Of a stretch of DNA of 64,000 nucleotides, positions 37,574 through 47,414 are shown piece by piece. The stretch's first letter is position 1, and the number at the start of each line of letters is the position of its first letter. A program made the position numbers and the translations under genes. The stretch is from positions 1,097,944 through 1,161,943 of the forward strand of contig NZ_JAKWJO010000001.1 in the NCBI RefSeq assembly GCF_022760995.1, written 5' to 3'. The stretch comes from Dyella sedimenti (GTDB lineage Bacteria; Pseudomonadota; Gammaproteobacteria; Xanthomonadales; Rhodanobacteraceae). The notes beneath the pieces were generated by a model that saw only the letters and a list, made by a program, of their open reading frames with translations, made no database searches and was not told the origin of the DNA.

Positions 37574-39348
37574 GCGAAGGCAAGAAGAAAGTCGCGTTGT
37601 GGGATGCGAACAGCCGGCGGGTCTACAAGCGCCTGCTCGGCTATTCGGCCCGCTACTGGCCGGTGATCCTGATTTCCATCATCGGCTTCGCCGTGGACGG
37701 CGGCGCGCTGGCGCTCTTCACCAGCAAGCTGCAGCCGATCATGGACAAGCTGCTGCAGCAGAAGGATCCCTACCTCATCCGCTGGATGCCGCTGTGGATC
37801 ATCGGCATCTTCATGGTGCGCGGCGTGGCCATCCTGATCAGCAACTACGGCATGGGCTACGTGTCGCGCAACGTGGTGCAGGCCATGCAGCGCGACGTGT
37901 TCGCCGCCTACCTGCGCCTGCCGGCGTCCTTCTTCGGCAGCGAGCATTCCGGCCACCAGGTCTCGCGCATCACCTATACCAGCGAGCAGGTCGCCGGGGC
38001 ATCCACGGATGCGCTGAAGGTGACTGTGACGGAGAGCATCACCGTCATCGGCATGTTCGTGGTGATGCTGTACAAGAGCCTCTACCTCACCACCGCCCTG
38101 CTGATCCTGGTGCCCGCCATCGTGCTGATCGCTTCGGCGGTCAGCCGCCGCTACCGCGTGGTCAGCCGGCGCATCCAGGGCATGATGGGCTCGGTCACCG
38201 GCACCGTGGACGAGATGCTCAAGGCCCACCGCGAAGTGCGCATCTACGGCGGGCAGCAGCAGGCGGCCGAGCGTTTCAAGGAAGTGTCCGACCGCGCGCG
38301 CTACCTCAACCTCAAGATCGTCGCCACCAGCGCCATCTCCGGTTCGTCGATCCAGACGGTGGCTTCGCTGGCGCTGGCCGGCATGGTGTACCTGGCTTCG
38401 CGCCCGGCCGAGATCGACCATATCTCCCCCGGCGTGTTCATCGCCGTGCTCACCGCCATGGGCGGCATGCTGTCGTCGCTGAAGCGGCTCACCAACGTGC
38501 AGTCCACCATGCAGACCGGCATCTCGGCGGCGGAGAACCTGTTCGCGGTCATTGACCTGCCGCCGGAAGTGGACCATGGCACCAAGGTGCTGGAGCGCAC
38601 CCAGGGCGACCTGCGCTTCGACAAGGTGGGGCTGGTGTATCCGCGCGGCGATGCCGTGGCCTTGGCCGACGTGGATCTGCATTGCGCGCCGGGCACGGTA
38701 ACCGCCCTGGTGGGGCGCTCGGGCAGCGGCAAGAGCAGCCTGGCCAGCCTGTTGCCGCGCTTCAACGAGCCGACCAGCGGGCGCATCCTGCTCGACGGCG
38801 AGGACTACGAAAGCTACACGCTGGCCTCGCTGCGCCGGCAGATCGCCTGGGTGGGACAGCACGTGGTGCTGTTCGACGGCACCGTGGCCCAGAACATCGC
38901 CTATGGCGAACTGGCCGGCGCCAGCGAGCGGGACATCATCGCCGCCGCCGAGGCGGCCCATGCGATGGAATTCATCGCCGGCATGCCCGAGGGCATCCAC
39001 AGTCCGATCGGCGAAGGCGGCAACCGGCTCTCCGGCGGCCAGCGCCAGCGCATCGCGATCGCGCGCGCCATCCTCAAGAACGCGCCGATCCTGGTGCTGG
39101 ACGAGGCGACCAGCGCACTCGACACCGAGTCCGAGCGCCTGATCCAGCAGGCGTTGCAGGACCTGATGCGAGACCGTACGACGCTGGTGATCGCCCATCG
39201 CCTGTCCACCATCGAGCACGCCGACCAGATCGCGGTGATGGACCAGGGGCGCATCGTGGAGCGCGGCAGCCATGCCGAGCTGCTGGCCCTGGGTGGGCAG
39301 TATGCCGCGCTGCATCGCATGCAGTTCCATAGCCAGAACGGTGACTGA
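37570..39348 (+). CDS. msbA: Lipid A export ABC transporter MsbA
   Basis: 592-residue half transporter: six helices (about 25-320) fused to an ATPase with Walker A LVGRSGSGKSS, signature LSGGQRQRIAIARA, Walker B ILVLDEATSALD. Flips lipid A-core across the inner membrane. It is coupled to exbD (ATGA) and followed after 10 bp by lpxK, the usual lipid A block. Confidence 0.95.
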   Translation: MSEGKKKVALWDANSRRVYKRLLGYSARYWPVILISIIGFAVDGGALALFTSKLQPIMDKLLQQKDPYLIRWMPLWIIGIFMVRGVAILISNYGMGYVSRNVVQAMQRDVFAAYLRLPASFFGSEHSGHQVSRITYTSEQVAGASTDALKVTVTESITVIGMFVVMLYKSLYLTTALLILVPAIVLIASAVSRRYRVVSRRIQGMMGSVTGTVDEMLKAHREVRIYGGQQQAAERFKEVSDRARYLNLKIVATSAISGSSIQTVASLALAGMVYLASRPAEIDHISPGVFIAVLTAMGGMLSSLKRLTNVQSTMQTGISAAENLFAVIDLPPEVDHGTKVLERTQGDLRFDKVGLVYPRGDAVALADVDLHCAPGTVTALVGRSGSGKSSLASLLPRFNEPTSGRILLDGEDYESYTLASLRRQIAWVGQHVVLFDGTVAQNIAYGELAGASERDIIAAAEAAHAMEFIAGMPEGIHSPIGEGGNRLSGGQRQRIAIARAILKNAPILVLDEATSALDTESERLIQQALQDLMRDRTTLVIAHRLSTIEHADQIAVMDQGRIVERGSHAELLALGGQYAALHRMQFHSQNGD

Positions 39349-39358
39349 GGCCCATGGC

Positions 39359-40360
39359 ATGAGTGTGGCCGGGCGCATCGAATCGGCCTGGTACGGCAAG
39401 GGGCGCGCGCCCTGGTGGACGCGGCCGCTGGCATGGCTCTACGGCGCCCTGGGCGCACTGCGGCGTGCCCTGTATCGCGCCGGGCTGCTGCGCAGCACGC
39501 GGTTGCCGGTGCCGGTGGTGGTGATCGGCAACCTCACCGCTGGCGGTACCGGCAAGACCCCGCTGACCATCGCCGTGGCGGAGGCGTTGCGCAGACGCGG
39601 CCATGCGCCGGGCGTGGTGAGCCGGGGCTATGGCGGCAAGCAGAAGCGGCCGCGGCTGCTGGACGAGACGCCTGATCCTGCGGTGGTCGGCGACGAGCCC
39701 TGCCTGATCCGCGCCAGCGGCGTGGCGGTGGCGGTGGGGCGCGATCGTCCCGCCGCGGCCCGGCTGCTGATCGATGCGGGTTGCGATGTGGTGATCGCCG
39801 ACGATGGCCTGCAGCACTACGCCCTGGCGCGCGACGTGGAGATCTGCGTGATCGACGGCGTGCGCCGCTTCGGCAATGGCCGCCTGCTGCCGGCCGGACC
39901 GCTGCGCGAACCGCTGTCGCGGTTGCGCAAGGTCGATTTCCGCATCTGCAACGGCGGCGTGATGGAACCCGGCGAGGTGCCCATGCATTTGCAGGGTGGC
40001 ACCGCGCGGGCGCTGGTCGGCCAGCGAACGATGCCGCTGGCCGATCTCGCCGGACGGACCGTGCACGCCGTGGCCGCCATCGGCCATCCGCAGCGTTTCT
40101 TCGCCGGCCTGCGCGCCCAGGGCCTGCACGTGATCGAACATGTTTTTCCCGACCACCATGCCTTCAACGCGCAGGACCTCGGCTTCGGCGACCGCCAGCC
40201 GGTGCTGATGACCGAGAAGGATGCCGTCAAATGCCGCGCCTTCGCCAAGGCGAACTGGTGGGCGGTGCCGGTGCAGGCGTCGCTGCCAAAGTCTTTCTAT
40301 GACGAACTGGAAGGGCGCGTGCGACGCGCGTCCTTGGGCATGAAAAAAGCCGGCCCTTGA
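39359..40360 (+). CDS. lpxK: Tetraacyldisaccharide 4'-kinase LpxK
   Basis: 333-residue membrane-associated kinase of the lipid A pathway. N-terminal helix with WWTRPLAWLYG, P-loop NLTAGGTGKTPL (about 59-70), the LpxK signature DDGLQHY (about 147-153) and MTEKDAVK near 285. Start ATG 39359 (MSVAGRIE); the upstream extension overprints msbA. Its stop codon lies in the loop of the following terminator. Confidence 0.94.
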   Translation: MSVAGRIESAWYGKGRAPWWTRPLAWLYGALGALRRALYRAGLLRSTRLPVPVVVIGNLTAGGTGKTPLTIAVAEALRRRGHAPGVVSRGYGGKQKRPRLLDETPDPAVVGDEPCLIRASGVAVAVGRDRPAAARLLIDAGCDVVIADDGLQHYALARDVEICVIDGVRRFGNGRLLPAGPLREPLSRLRKVDFRICNGGVMEPGEVPMHLQGGTARALVGQRTMPLADLAGRTVHAVAAIGHPQRFFAGLRAQGLHVIEHVFPDHHAFNAQDLGFGDRQPVLMTEKDAVKCRAFAKANWWAVPVQASLPKSFYDELEGRVRRASLGMKKAGP

Positions 40361-40376
40361 GAGCCGGCTTTTTTTG
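40347..40376 (+). terminator. Bidirectional terminator at the end of lpxK
   Basis: Stem AAGCCGGC / GCCGGCTT (40347-40354 and 40363-40370) with A and T runs on the two sides, so it can end both lpxK and the convergent glycine-zipper gene. Confidence 0.88.
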
Positions 40377-40390
40377 AAGGGGGCGTCCGC

Positions 40391-40858
40391 TTACTGGATG
40401 CGGGTGATGTTGCCGTTCGGGTCGATCTGCACCAGGTCGCCGGTGCGGATCGCGCTGGCGTCCGGCACGGTGACGTTGGCGTAGCCGCCGTTGCCCATGC
40501 GGATGCGCAGCGTGAAGCTCTGGCGCGCGCCGCCGCTGTTGGCGCCGATGCGGTTGCCCGCGTAGCCGCCGCCGACCGCGCCGGCCACGGTGGCCAGGGT
40601 ATTGCCCTTGCCCCTGCCGACCTGGTTGCCCAGCACGCCGCCGGCGATGCCGCCGATGATGGTGCCCGCCACGCTGTGGTCGCTGCCCTGGCTGATGTTC
40701 TGGTCGATCGCCTCGACGGTGCCGCACTGGTCGCAGCGAAGATAGATGCCGTCGTTGCGCACCAGCACGCCGTTGCGGGCCGCCTGTGCACTGGCGCCGA
40801 ACGAGCTGGCGGCCAGCGCCGCGGCCAGGGGCAACAGGAAAAGACGGGGGCTAAGCAT
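40391..40858 (-). CDS. Glycine-zipper 2TM protein with CXXC
   Basis: 155-residue exported protein. A signal peptide of about 27 residues (ending GASAQA) has no lipobox Cys. Then YLRCDQCGTV (C-x-x-C), a glycine-zipper IIGGIAGGVLGNQVGRGKGNT and [15 protein letters not shown], and a C-terminal beta domain ending GDLVQIDPNGN. It is a paralogue of the gene at 25037, with the same CXXC and zipper order. Start ATG 40858 has AAGGAG seven bases upstream. Confidence 0.87.
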   Translation of the reverse strand: MLSPRLFLLPLAAALAASSFGASAQAARNGVLVRNDGIYLRCDQCGTVEAIDQNISQGSDHSVAGTIIGGIAGGVLGNQVGRGKGNTLATVAGAVGGGYAGNRIGANSGGARQSFTLRIRMGNGGYANVTVPDASAIRTGDLVQIDPNGNITRIQ

Positions 40859-41003
40859 GGACTTTCTCCTTGGGGTAGGTTGCCGCGCCAGTCTAATAGG
40901 ACAGACTGAACCGATGGGCAAGACCGCTTATGATGGGCACCTTGCCAGCCGGCCGCGGTGACGGGGCCGTCGCCGCGCCGGCCCCGCCTTTCCTGGAGTC
41001 TCC

Positions 41004-41402
41004 ATGAGCCTTATCCAAGTCCCGGTTTCCTACGGCGAGCTGATCGACAAGATCACCATCCTGGAAATCAAGTCCCGGCAGATCGCCGACCCTGCCAAGC
41101 TGGCCAATGTGCGCACCGAGCTGGACCTGCTCAACACCACCTGGGCGTCCCACCCGGCGTCCCGCACCGACATCGCCGCCGAGCGCGCCCGCCTGCTGGC
41201 GGTCAACGAGGCGCTGTGGGATATCGAGGACCGCATCCGGCTGAAGGAAAAGGCCCAGGCCTTCGACGGCGAGTTCATCGAGCTGGCCCGTTCGGTGTAT
41301 GTGCAGAACGACGTGCGCGCGGCGGTCAAGCGCGAGATCAACCTCAAGCTCGGCTCGCAACTGGTGGAAGAGAAGTCCTACCAGGACTACCGCACACCCT
41401 GA
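41004..41402 (+). CDS. DUF6165 family protein
   Basis: 132-residue cytosolic protein, mostly helical, with the family opening PVSYGELIDKITILEIKSRQI. Often found near LPS-core genes, as here (heptosyltransferase and kdkA are downstream). Function unknown. Good ribosome site CTGGAG upstream. Confidence 0.8.
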   Translation: MSLIQVPVSYGELIDKITILEIKSRQIADPAKLANVRTELDLLNTTWASHPASRTDIAAERARLLAVNEALWDIEDRIRLKEKAQAFDGEFIELARSVYVQNDVRAAVKREINLKLGSQLVEEKSYQDYRTP

Positions 41403-41422
41403 GGCCCACCACTGCCTGTCCT

Positions 41423-41489
41423 TGTGGGAGCGCACCCTGTGCGCGACGTGCCGGTGGTGATGCCGTCGCGCACAGGGTGCGCTCCCACA
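41423..41489. repeat. REPIN 3
   Basis: TGTGGGAGCGCACCCTGTGCGCGAC and its near-perfect inverse GTCGCGCACAGGGTGCGCTCCCACA, 17 bases apart. Best-conserved copy in the window; sits between two convergent genes. Confidence 0.92.
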
Positions 41490-41498
41490 GAGAGAAAG

Positions 41499-42542
41499 CT
41501 AGCCGAGGCCCAGGTGCGCCGCGCAGGCCTCGAAGCGCTCGATCACCTCGTCCACGCCGATCAGGTCCATCACGCCGGGACGCTCGATCTTGCTGCCCCA
41601 GGGAATCTCGCTGGCCGGCTTGCCGAGGTACTTGCGCGAGGCCTCGTCGTACTTGTCCACGCACCAGCGGCGGTCGGAATAGGGGCCCGAGCGGTTCGGG
41701 TTGCTGGCGGCGTGCAGGCCCAGCACCTTGCAGCCCACCGCGTTGGCCATGTGCATGGGGCCGGAGTCGGGTGTCAGCAGCATGGGCGCGCGCTTGAGCA
41801 TGGCCAACATCTTCTTGAGGGTGTCCTTGCCGGTGAGGTCGAGCGGCGCATGGCGGCAGGCGGCCAGCACGGCGTCGGCCATTGTGCGCTCCAGCGGCGA
41901 GGGGCCGCCGACCAGCACCACGCGCCAGCCCTTCGCCGCGGCATGGTTCATCACCGCGGCATAGCGCTCCGGCCGCCAGTTGCGCAGCACGTGGCTGGAG
42001 GTGGGGCTCACCAGCAGGGTGGGGTGCTCGCCGGGCAGTTGCCCGGCGGCCCAGGCGTGGTCCTCTTCCGGAATCGGGATGTCCCAGCGCACCTGGGTCT
42101 GCTTCAGGCCCAGCGGCTCGCAAAAGCTGCCCATGGCATCGAGCACGTGCTCGCCGGTACGCGCGGGAATGCGCTCGTTGACCACCAGGCCGTGGCCATC
42201 CTTCGCGCGCGCGCTGTCGTAGCCGATGCGCCGGCGCGCCCGCACGAACAGGCTCAGCAGATTGGAGCGCAGCGCCACCTGCATCTGCAGCAAGGCATCG
42301 AAGCGCTGGCCGCGCAGGGCCGCGCCGACCGCGCGCATGCCGGCCAGGCCGGCGCCCTTGTCGAACGTCACGAAGTTCACCCCGGGCAGGTCGCCGACCA
42401 GCCGGCGTTCCAGCTTGCCCACGATCCAGGCCAGCTCCGTCTGCGGCCAGGCCGCCTGCAGCGTGCGCACCAGCGGCACGACGTGGGTGACGTCGCCGAT
42501 GGCGGAGGTGCGGAGCAGGCAGATCGAGGCGGGTGCGGGCAT
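41499..42542 (-). CDS. Glycosyltransferase family 9 (heptosyltransferase-like)
   Basis: 347-residue GT-B enzyme of the ADP-heptose:LPS heptosyltransferase family. N-terminal ICLLRTSAIGDVTHVVPLVRTLQ (family start motif), C-terminal nucleotide-binding TPDSGPMHMANAVGCKVLGLHAAS. Likely WaaC-like, adding core heptose to Kdo. Divergent from kdkA with a 45-bp gap; the two act on neighbouring sugars of the inner core. Confidence 0.9.
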   Translation of the reverse strand: MPAPASICLLRTSAIGDVTHVVPLVRTLQAAWPQTELAWIVGKLERRLVGDLPGVNFVTFDKGAGLAGMRAVGAALRGQRFDALLQMQVALRSNLLSLFVRARRRIGYDSARAKDGHGLVVNERIPARTGEHVLDAMGSFCEPLGLKQTQVRWDIPIPEEDHAWAAGQLPGEHPTLLVSPTSSHVLRNWRPERYAAVMNHAAAKGWRVVLVGGPSPLERTMADAVLAACRHAPLDLTGKDTLKKMLAMLKRAPMLLTPDSGPMHMANAVGCKVLGLHAASNPNRSGPYSDRRWCVDKYDEASRKYLGKPASEIPWGSKIERPGVMDLIGVDEVIERFEACAAHLGLG

Positions 42543-42587
42543 TGGGCTAGAATCGCGGGACTTTGGGCTGGGGCTGAAGCACGAGGC

Positions 42588-43319
42588 ATGGCGATGCAGG
42601 AACGAATCCGCGAGGGTGCCGCCGGTGCGATTCTGTGCGACGCCGCGGTGTCGTCACAAGTCGGGGACGATTGGTTCGATCCGGCAGTGTGGCGCGCGAG
42701 GGATGCGTTGCGCCAGCAAGGCGGCGGCCGCGGCGGCGTCGCCGTCATCGACACGCCGGCGGGCGAATGCGTGCTGCGCCATTACCGGCGTGGCGGCATG
42801 GTGGCGCGCCTGATGGGCGACCGCTACCTGTGGACCGGCGCCGATCGCACGCGCTGCTTCGCCGAGTTCCGCCTGCTCGTCGCGGTCGCCGCGCTGGGCC
42901 TGCCGGGTCCCGTCGCCGTGGCCTGCCGCTATCGCCGGCATGGCCTGTTCTATACGGCCGATCTCATCACTCGGCGCATCCCTGGCGCGTGGACGCTGGC
43001 CGAGTGCCTTGGGTATGGGCGGCTGGATGGCGAACTGGCCGGCCGGGTCGGCATGCTGGTGGCCCGCTTCCATCGCGCTGGCATCTGGCACGCCGACCTC
43101 AACGCGCACAATGTGCTGGTGACGCCGGAACAGCTCTACCTGATCGACTTCGACCGCGGCCGCCGGCGCGCGCCGGCCGATGGCTGGCGGCGGTCGAACC
43201 TGCGGCGCCTGCGTCGCTCGCTGTTGAAACTGGGCGCTGCCGCCCAGGGCGAGGCGGTGTTCGAGGCGCAGCTGTGGCAGCCCCTGCTCGAACGCTACGA
43301 GCGTACCCTGCACGCATGA
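42588..43319 (+). CDS. kdkA: 3-deoxy-D-manno-octulosonic acid kinase
   Basis: 243-residue eukaryote-like lipopolysaccharide kinase. Catalytic loop HADLNAHN with D170 and N175, and the metal Asp in LIDFDRGR (D187), are intact. Phosphorylates Kdo of the inner core, as found in lineages with a single Kdo such as Haemophilus and Xanthomonas. Start at ATG 42588 (or 42594). Its last bases overlap the next gene (ATGA). Confidence 0.9.
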   Translation: MAMQERIREGAAGAILCDAAVSSQVGDDWFDPAVWRARDALRQQGGGRGGVAVIDTPAGECVLRHYRRGGMVARLMGDRYLWTGADRTRCFAEFRLLVAVAALGLPGPVAVACRYRRHGLFYTADLITRRIPGAWTLAECLGYGRLDGELAGRVGMLVARFHRAGIWHADLNAHNVLVTPEQLYLIDFDRGRRRAPADGWRRSNLRRLRRSLLKLGAAAQGEAVFEAQLWQPLLERYERTLHA

Positions 43320-44074
43320 ACTGGACTCTGCACTTCCTTGGCGTCGGCGCAGCGCATGCCGTCGAACTGGGTTCCTCGGCGGCGGTGCTGGAACGCGATG
43401 GCGCGCCGGTGCTGCTGATCGATTGCGGCCCGGATACGCTGGACCGCTACCAGGCCGCCTATGGCGAACCGCCGCGTGCGTTGTACATCACGCATACGCA
43501 CATGGACCACGTGGGTGGCATGGAGCGCCTGTTCTTCCGCCTGTGGTTCGACGAGCAGTGGCGCGGCCGCACGCGCGTGTTCATCCATGCGGGCCTGATG
43601 GGCTGGCTGCAGGCACGGGTGGCCGACTACCCGAACGTGCTGGCCGAGGGGGGCGCGAATTTCTGGGAGGCGTTCCGGCTGGTGCCGTGCACGCGAGGGT
43701 TCTGGCTGGACGGCCATTGGTTCGACGTGTTCGGCACGCGGCACCACATGGCCGGCACGTCCTACGGCGTGGCGCTGGCGGGCAGCTTCGCCTACACCGG
43801 CGACACCCGGCCGATCCCCGAGGTGCTGGCGCGCGTGGCGGGCGGCACGGAACGGATCGCCCACGACTGCGGCCTGGTCGGCAACCCCTCGCATACCGGC
43901 ATCGACGACATCGAGCGGGAATACCCGCCGGCCCTGCGCCAGCGGTTGTGCCTATACCACTACGGCAGCAAGGCCGATGGGGCCGTGCTGGCCGCCAGGG
44001 GCTACGCCATCGCCCGTTCCGGCGAACGCATCGCCTTGCCGGCGCCGTTGCCTCCCGGCCCCGGCGCGGGCTAG
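43316..44074 (+). CDS. MBL-fold metallohydrolase
   Basis: 252-residue metallo-beta-lactamase-fold protein. Metal motif H60-x-H62-x-D64-H65 in THTHMDHVGG; the later GTRHHMAGTSYG and YTGDTRPIPEV supply the remaining ligands, as in RNase Z/PhnP-like enzymes. Coupled to kdkA by ATGA overlap (43316-43319). Substrate unknown; a link to inner-core sugar metabolism is possible only from context. Confidence 0.85.
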   Translation: MNWTLHFLGVGAAHAVELGSSAAVLERDGAPVLLIDCGPDTLDRYQAAYGEPPRALYITHTHMDHVGGMERLFFRLWFDEQWRGRTRVFIHAGLMGWLQARVADYPNVLAEGGANFWEAFRLVPCTRGFWLDGHWFDVFGTRHHMAGTSYGVALAGSFAYTGDTRPIPEVLARVAGGTERIAHDCGLVGNPSHTGIDDIEREYPPALRQRLCLYHYGSKADGAVLAARGYAIARSGERIALPAPLPPGPGAG

Positions 44075-44182
44075 GGAACGCCAGGCCCTTGCGCTATCTT
44101 GTGCGGCTGGCCCCGTGCCGCTATCCTTCCGCTTCTTTGCCGGGCAGGTTCATCCGGCAAGGCAGCAAAGGGTTTTGCGTGC

Positions 44183-44275
44183 GGAGAGGTGTCCGAGTGG
44201 TTGAAGGAGCACGCCTGGAAAGTGTGTATACGGCTTATCCCCGTATCGCGGGTTCGAATCCCGCCCTCTCCGCCA
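44183..44275 (+). tRNA. tRNA-Ser(GGA)
   Basis: 93-nt class II tRNA with encoded CCA. Acceptor GGAGAGG/CCTCTCC; anticodon stem CACGC/GTGTG around CTGGAAA gives anticodon GGA. Long variable arm, T-loop GGTTCGAATCC. Confidence 0.96.
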
Positions 44276-44350
44276 GTTTGAACAACGCGACGGCTTGATC
44301 GCCGGCGCGGAAAATCGAGACGACAGGCCAACGCCTCCGTCGAAGTCTAT

Positions 44351-44460
<110 letters not shown>

Positions 44461-44556
44461 GCCTTTACGGCCTCCCTGCGAGCCTTGCGGCAGCCGTTAC
44501 TGACTTGCCGGCACCGACTTGGCACAATCGGTCCTCGCCCCAAGATCAGGCTACGC

Positions 44557-46245
44557 ATGTCCTATCAGGTACTCGCACGCAAGTGGCGCCCCCGCAAGTT
44601 CGCCGAACTGGTCGGGCAGGAGCACGTCGTGCGCGCGCTCACCAACGCGCTCGACACCGGGCGCATGCACCACGCCTACCTGTTCACCGGCACGCGCGGC
44701 GTGGGCAAGACCACCATCGCGCGCATCTTCGCCAAATCATTGAACTGCGAGCGCGGCGAGTCGGCCGATCCCTGCGGCGAGTGCGCGGTCTGCACCGCCG
44801 TCGATGCCGGCCGCTTCGTGGACCTGCTGGAGATCGACGCGGCCAGCAACACCGGCGTGGACGACGTGCGCGAGGTGATCGAGAACGCGCAGTACGCGCC
44901 CGCCCGCGGCCGCTTCAAGGTGTACCTGGTGGACGAGGTGCACATGCTTTCCAAGCCGGCCTTCAACGCCTTGCTGAAGACGCTGGAGGAACCGCCGCCG
45001 CACGTGAAGTTCCTGCTCGCCACCACCGACCCGCAGAAGCTGCCGGTGACCGTGCTGTCGCGCTGCCTGAAATTCAACCTCAAGCGGCTACTGCCCGAGC
45101 AGATCTCGGGGCAGATGCGCCATATCCTCGCCGCCGAGAACATTCCCTACGAGGATGCCGCCATTGCCGAACTGGCGCGCGGCGCCGACGGTTCGCTGCG
45201 CGATGGCCTGTCGCTGCTGGACCAGGCCATCGCCTATGGCGGCGGTACGTTGCGCGTGGACGACGTGCGCGCCATGCTCGGCAGCGTGGCGCGAGGCCAG
45301 GTGCTGGGCCTGCTTCAGGCGCTGGCCGGGGGCAACGGCGAGGCGTTGCTGGCCGAGTGCGCGCGCATCGCCTCGTTCTCGCCGGACTTCGGCGGCGTGC
45401 TGGATGACCTGGCCAGCGTGCTGCACCGCATCCAATTGGTCCAACTGGTGCCCGGCTACCGTCCCGACGAGGGCGGCGGCGACGACGACGCCCTCGTCGC
45501 GCTGGCCCAGCAACTGGCGCCCGAGGACGTGCAACTCTACTACCAGATCGCCACCACCGGCCGCCGCGACCTGTCGCTGGCGCCGGATGCGCGCACCGGC
45601 TTCGAGATGGCCATGCTGCGCATGCTGGCGTTCCGTCCAGGCGAGGGGGGCGGTGCGCCGGTCGAGCGCGCCGCGCCGCCCGCCGCGCGGCCTTCGGCGC
45701 CGCCGCCGAGAACGACGCCGGCAGCGAACGAGCGCATGCACATGGCCAGCGTGGCCGAGCCGCCGGCGCCGCGTGCCGCGGCCACCCCGGTGCCCGCGCC
45801 AGCGGCGCCTGCACCGGCCTCGCCCACGCCACGCGCGCCGGTGGCCGTCGATGCGCGCGGCCTGCCGCATTGGGACAGCCTGATCGAGCAGGCCAACCTG
45901 CGCGGTCCGCTGGGCCAACTGGCGCAGAACGCGGCGCTGCGCGGCCGCGACGGCCACACCTTGCTCCTGGCCCTGCAGCCGGCGCACATGCACCTGGCGG
46001 TGGAGCCGATGGTGAGCCAGATGGAAGAGCGCATCGGCCAGGCCATGGGCGAGCGCGTGCGTCTGCGTTTTGTCGAGGAACACGGCGCTGCCGCCGAAAC
46101 CCCGGCGGCGCGCGCCGCCAACGCCCGCGAGGCCGCGCAGGCCGCCGCCGAGCAGGCCATCGAAGACGATCCGCTGGTGCAATCGCTCAAGCGCGAGTTC
46201 GGCGCGCGCGTGGTGCCCCAGTCGATCAAGCCCTACGAGAACTGA
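44557..46245 (+). CDS. dnaX: DNA polymerase III subunit gamma/tau
   Basis: 562-residue clamp-loader ATPase. Walker A GTRGVGKT (45-52), zinc-binding C64, C73, C76, C79, the DEVHM box, SRC sensor in LSRCLKFN, and domain III to about residue 360. A long Ala/Pro-rich linker leads to the tau-specific C-terminal domain. No A-rich slippery site was seen, so there is no sign of the E. coli type frameshift to gamma. Start ATG 44557; upstream frame overlaps ffs. Confidence 0.95.
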   Translation: MSYQVLARKWRPRKFAELVGQEHVVRALTNALDTGRMHHAYLFTGTRGVGKTTIARIFAKSLNCERGESADPCGECAVCTAVDAGRFVDLLEIDAASNTGVDDVREVIENAQYAPARGRFKVYLVDEVHMLSKPAFNALLKTLEEPPPHVKFLLATTDPQKLPVTVLSRCLKFNLKRLLPEQISGQMRHILAAENIPYEDAAIAELARGADGSLRDGLSLLDQAIAYGGGTLRVDDVRAMLGSVARGQVLGLLQALAGGNGEALLAECARIASFSPDFGGVLDDLASVLHRIQLVQLVPGYRPDEGGGDDDALVALAQQLAPEDVQLYYQIATTGRRDLSLAPDARTGFEMAMLRMLAFRPGEGGGAPVERAAPPAARPSAPPPRTTPAANERMHMASVAEPPAPRAAATPVPAPAAPAPASPTPRAPVAVDARGLPHWDSLIEQANLRGPLGQLAQNAALRGRDGHTLLLALQPAHMHLAVEPMVSQMEERIGQAMGERVRLRFVEEHGAAAETPAARAANAREAAQAAAEQAIEDDPLVQSLKREFGARVVPQSIKPYEN

Positions 46246-46267
46246 CCAGAGATAGTGGAGTAGTGCC

Positions 46268-46591
46268 ATGAGAGGACAGATCGGCCAGCTGATGCAGCAG
46301 GCCCAGCGCATGCAGGAAGACATGAAGCGTGCGCAGGAAGAGATCGCCAAGCTGGAAGTCACCGGCAGCGCCGGCGCCGGCCTGGTCACCGTGCAGATGA
46401 CCGGCGCCCACGAAGTGCGCCGCGTGCAGATCGACCGCAAGCTGTTCGCCGACGATCCGGAGATGGCCGAGGACCTGGTGGCCGCCGCGGTCAACGACGC
46501 GGTGAACAAGGTGGCCGAGGTCAGCAAGAGCAGGCTGGGCGGCGTCACCGCGGGGTTGAACCTGCCGCCTGGGTTCAAGATGCCGTTTTGA
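46268..46591 (+). CDS. ybaB: YbaB/EbfC nucleoid-associated protein
   Basis: 107-residue small DNA-binding protein. Helix MQQAQRMQEDMKRAQEE and the beta sheet GLVTVQMTGAHEVRRVQID are typical. Follows dnaX after 22 bp and precedes recR, the standard trio. Confidence 0.93.
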   Translation: MRGQIGQLMQQAQRMQEDMKRAQEEIAKLEVTGSAGAGLVTVQMTGAHEVRRVQIDRKLFADDPEMAEDLVAAAVNDAVNKVAEVSKSRLGGVTAGLNLPPGFKMPF

Positions 46592-46603
46592 GGCTTTCGC
46601 CTT

Positions 46604-46685
46604 TGTAGGAGCGCACCCTGTGCGCGACCTTCCTGCGAAGCGGTAGCGTCGTGGCGCCCGGTCGCGCACAGGGTGCGCCCCTACA
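46604..46685. repeat. REPIN 4
   Basis: TGTAGGAGCGCACCCTGTGCGCGAC ... GTCGCGCACAGGGTGCGCCCCTACA, located between ybaB and recR inside the dnaX-ybaB-recR cluster. Confidence 0.9.
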
Positions 46686-46700
46686 GCGAATCGTCGATTC

Positions 46701-47294
46701 ATGAGCAAACTCCTCACCGACCTCATCGAAGCCCTCCGCTGCCTGCCCGGCGTGGGCGGCAAGAGCGCGCAGCGGATGGCCTTCCATCTGCTCGAGCGCG
46801 ATCGCGCGCGGGGACTGCGGCTGGCGCAGGCGCTCGACCTGGCCATGCGGCAGATCGGCAACTGCTCGCGCTGCCGCAATTTCAGCGAGACGCCGGTGTG
46901 TCCGCTGTGCGCCAGCAGCAGCCGCGACAAGCAGGTGCTGTGCGTGGTGGAGTCGCCCACCGAGCTGGCCGCGATCGAGCAGGCCACCGGCTATCGCGGG
47001 CAATACTTCGTGCTGCTGGGCCGGCTGTCGCCGCTGGACGGGCTGGGCCCGCAGGAGCTGGGCCTGGACCGGCTGGCCGAGCGCCTGATGGAGGGCGAGA
47101 TCGAGGAAATGATCATCGCCACCAATCCCACCGTGGAAGGCGAGGCGACCGCGCACTATCTCGCCCAGCTGGCGCGCGCCGCCAACGTCAGGCCCACCCG
47201 CCTGGCCCATGGCGTGCCGCTGGGCGGCGAGCTGGAATTCGTCGATCGCGGCACGTTGGCGCATGCCTTCGGCAGCCGCCAGGCGCTGGAATGA
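46701..47294 (+). CDS. recR: Recombination mediator RecR
   Basis: 197-residue protein acting with RecF/RecO in gap repair. N-terminal Hh[15 protein letters not shown], four-Cys zinc finger C55, C58, C67, C70, Toprim core [12 protein letters not shown] and [16 protein letters not shown]. Length normal. REPIN 4 lies between it and ybaB. Confidence 0.95.
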   Translation: MSKLLTDLIEALRCLPGVGGKSAQRMAFHLLERDRARGLRLAQALDLAMRQIGNCSRCRNFSETPVCPLCASSSRDKQVLCVVESPTELAAIEQATGYRGQYFVLLGRLSPLDGLGPQELGLDRLAERLMEGEIEEMIIATNPTVEGEATAHYLAQLARAANVRPTRLAHGVPLGGELEFVDRGTLAHAFGSRQALE

Positions 47295-47414
47295 ATCCAT
47301 GAGCGACACATTACGCCTCGCCCTGGAGATCCCGGCAGCGAGGAATATCTCGCGCTGCGCGTCGCCGGCGGCGCACGGTATGCTGCTGCGTCTGAACAAA
47401 GAAGGAGCTTAGCC

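Noticed and set aside
37354..39399. 681-codon minus-strand frame opposite msbA
   Set aside because: Antisense shadow of exbD and msbA.
45600..45800. Programmed frameshift in dnaX
   Set aside because: No A-rich slippery heptamer found in the linker region.
47299..47412. 37-codon frame between recR and hinT
   Set aside because: No family likeness; ends in the hinT ribosome site; kept as non-coding.
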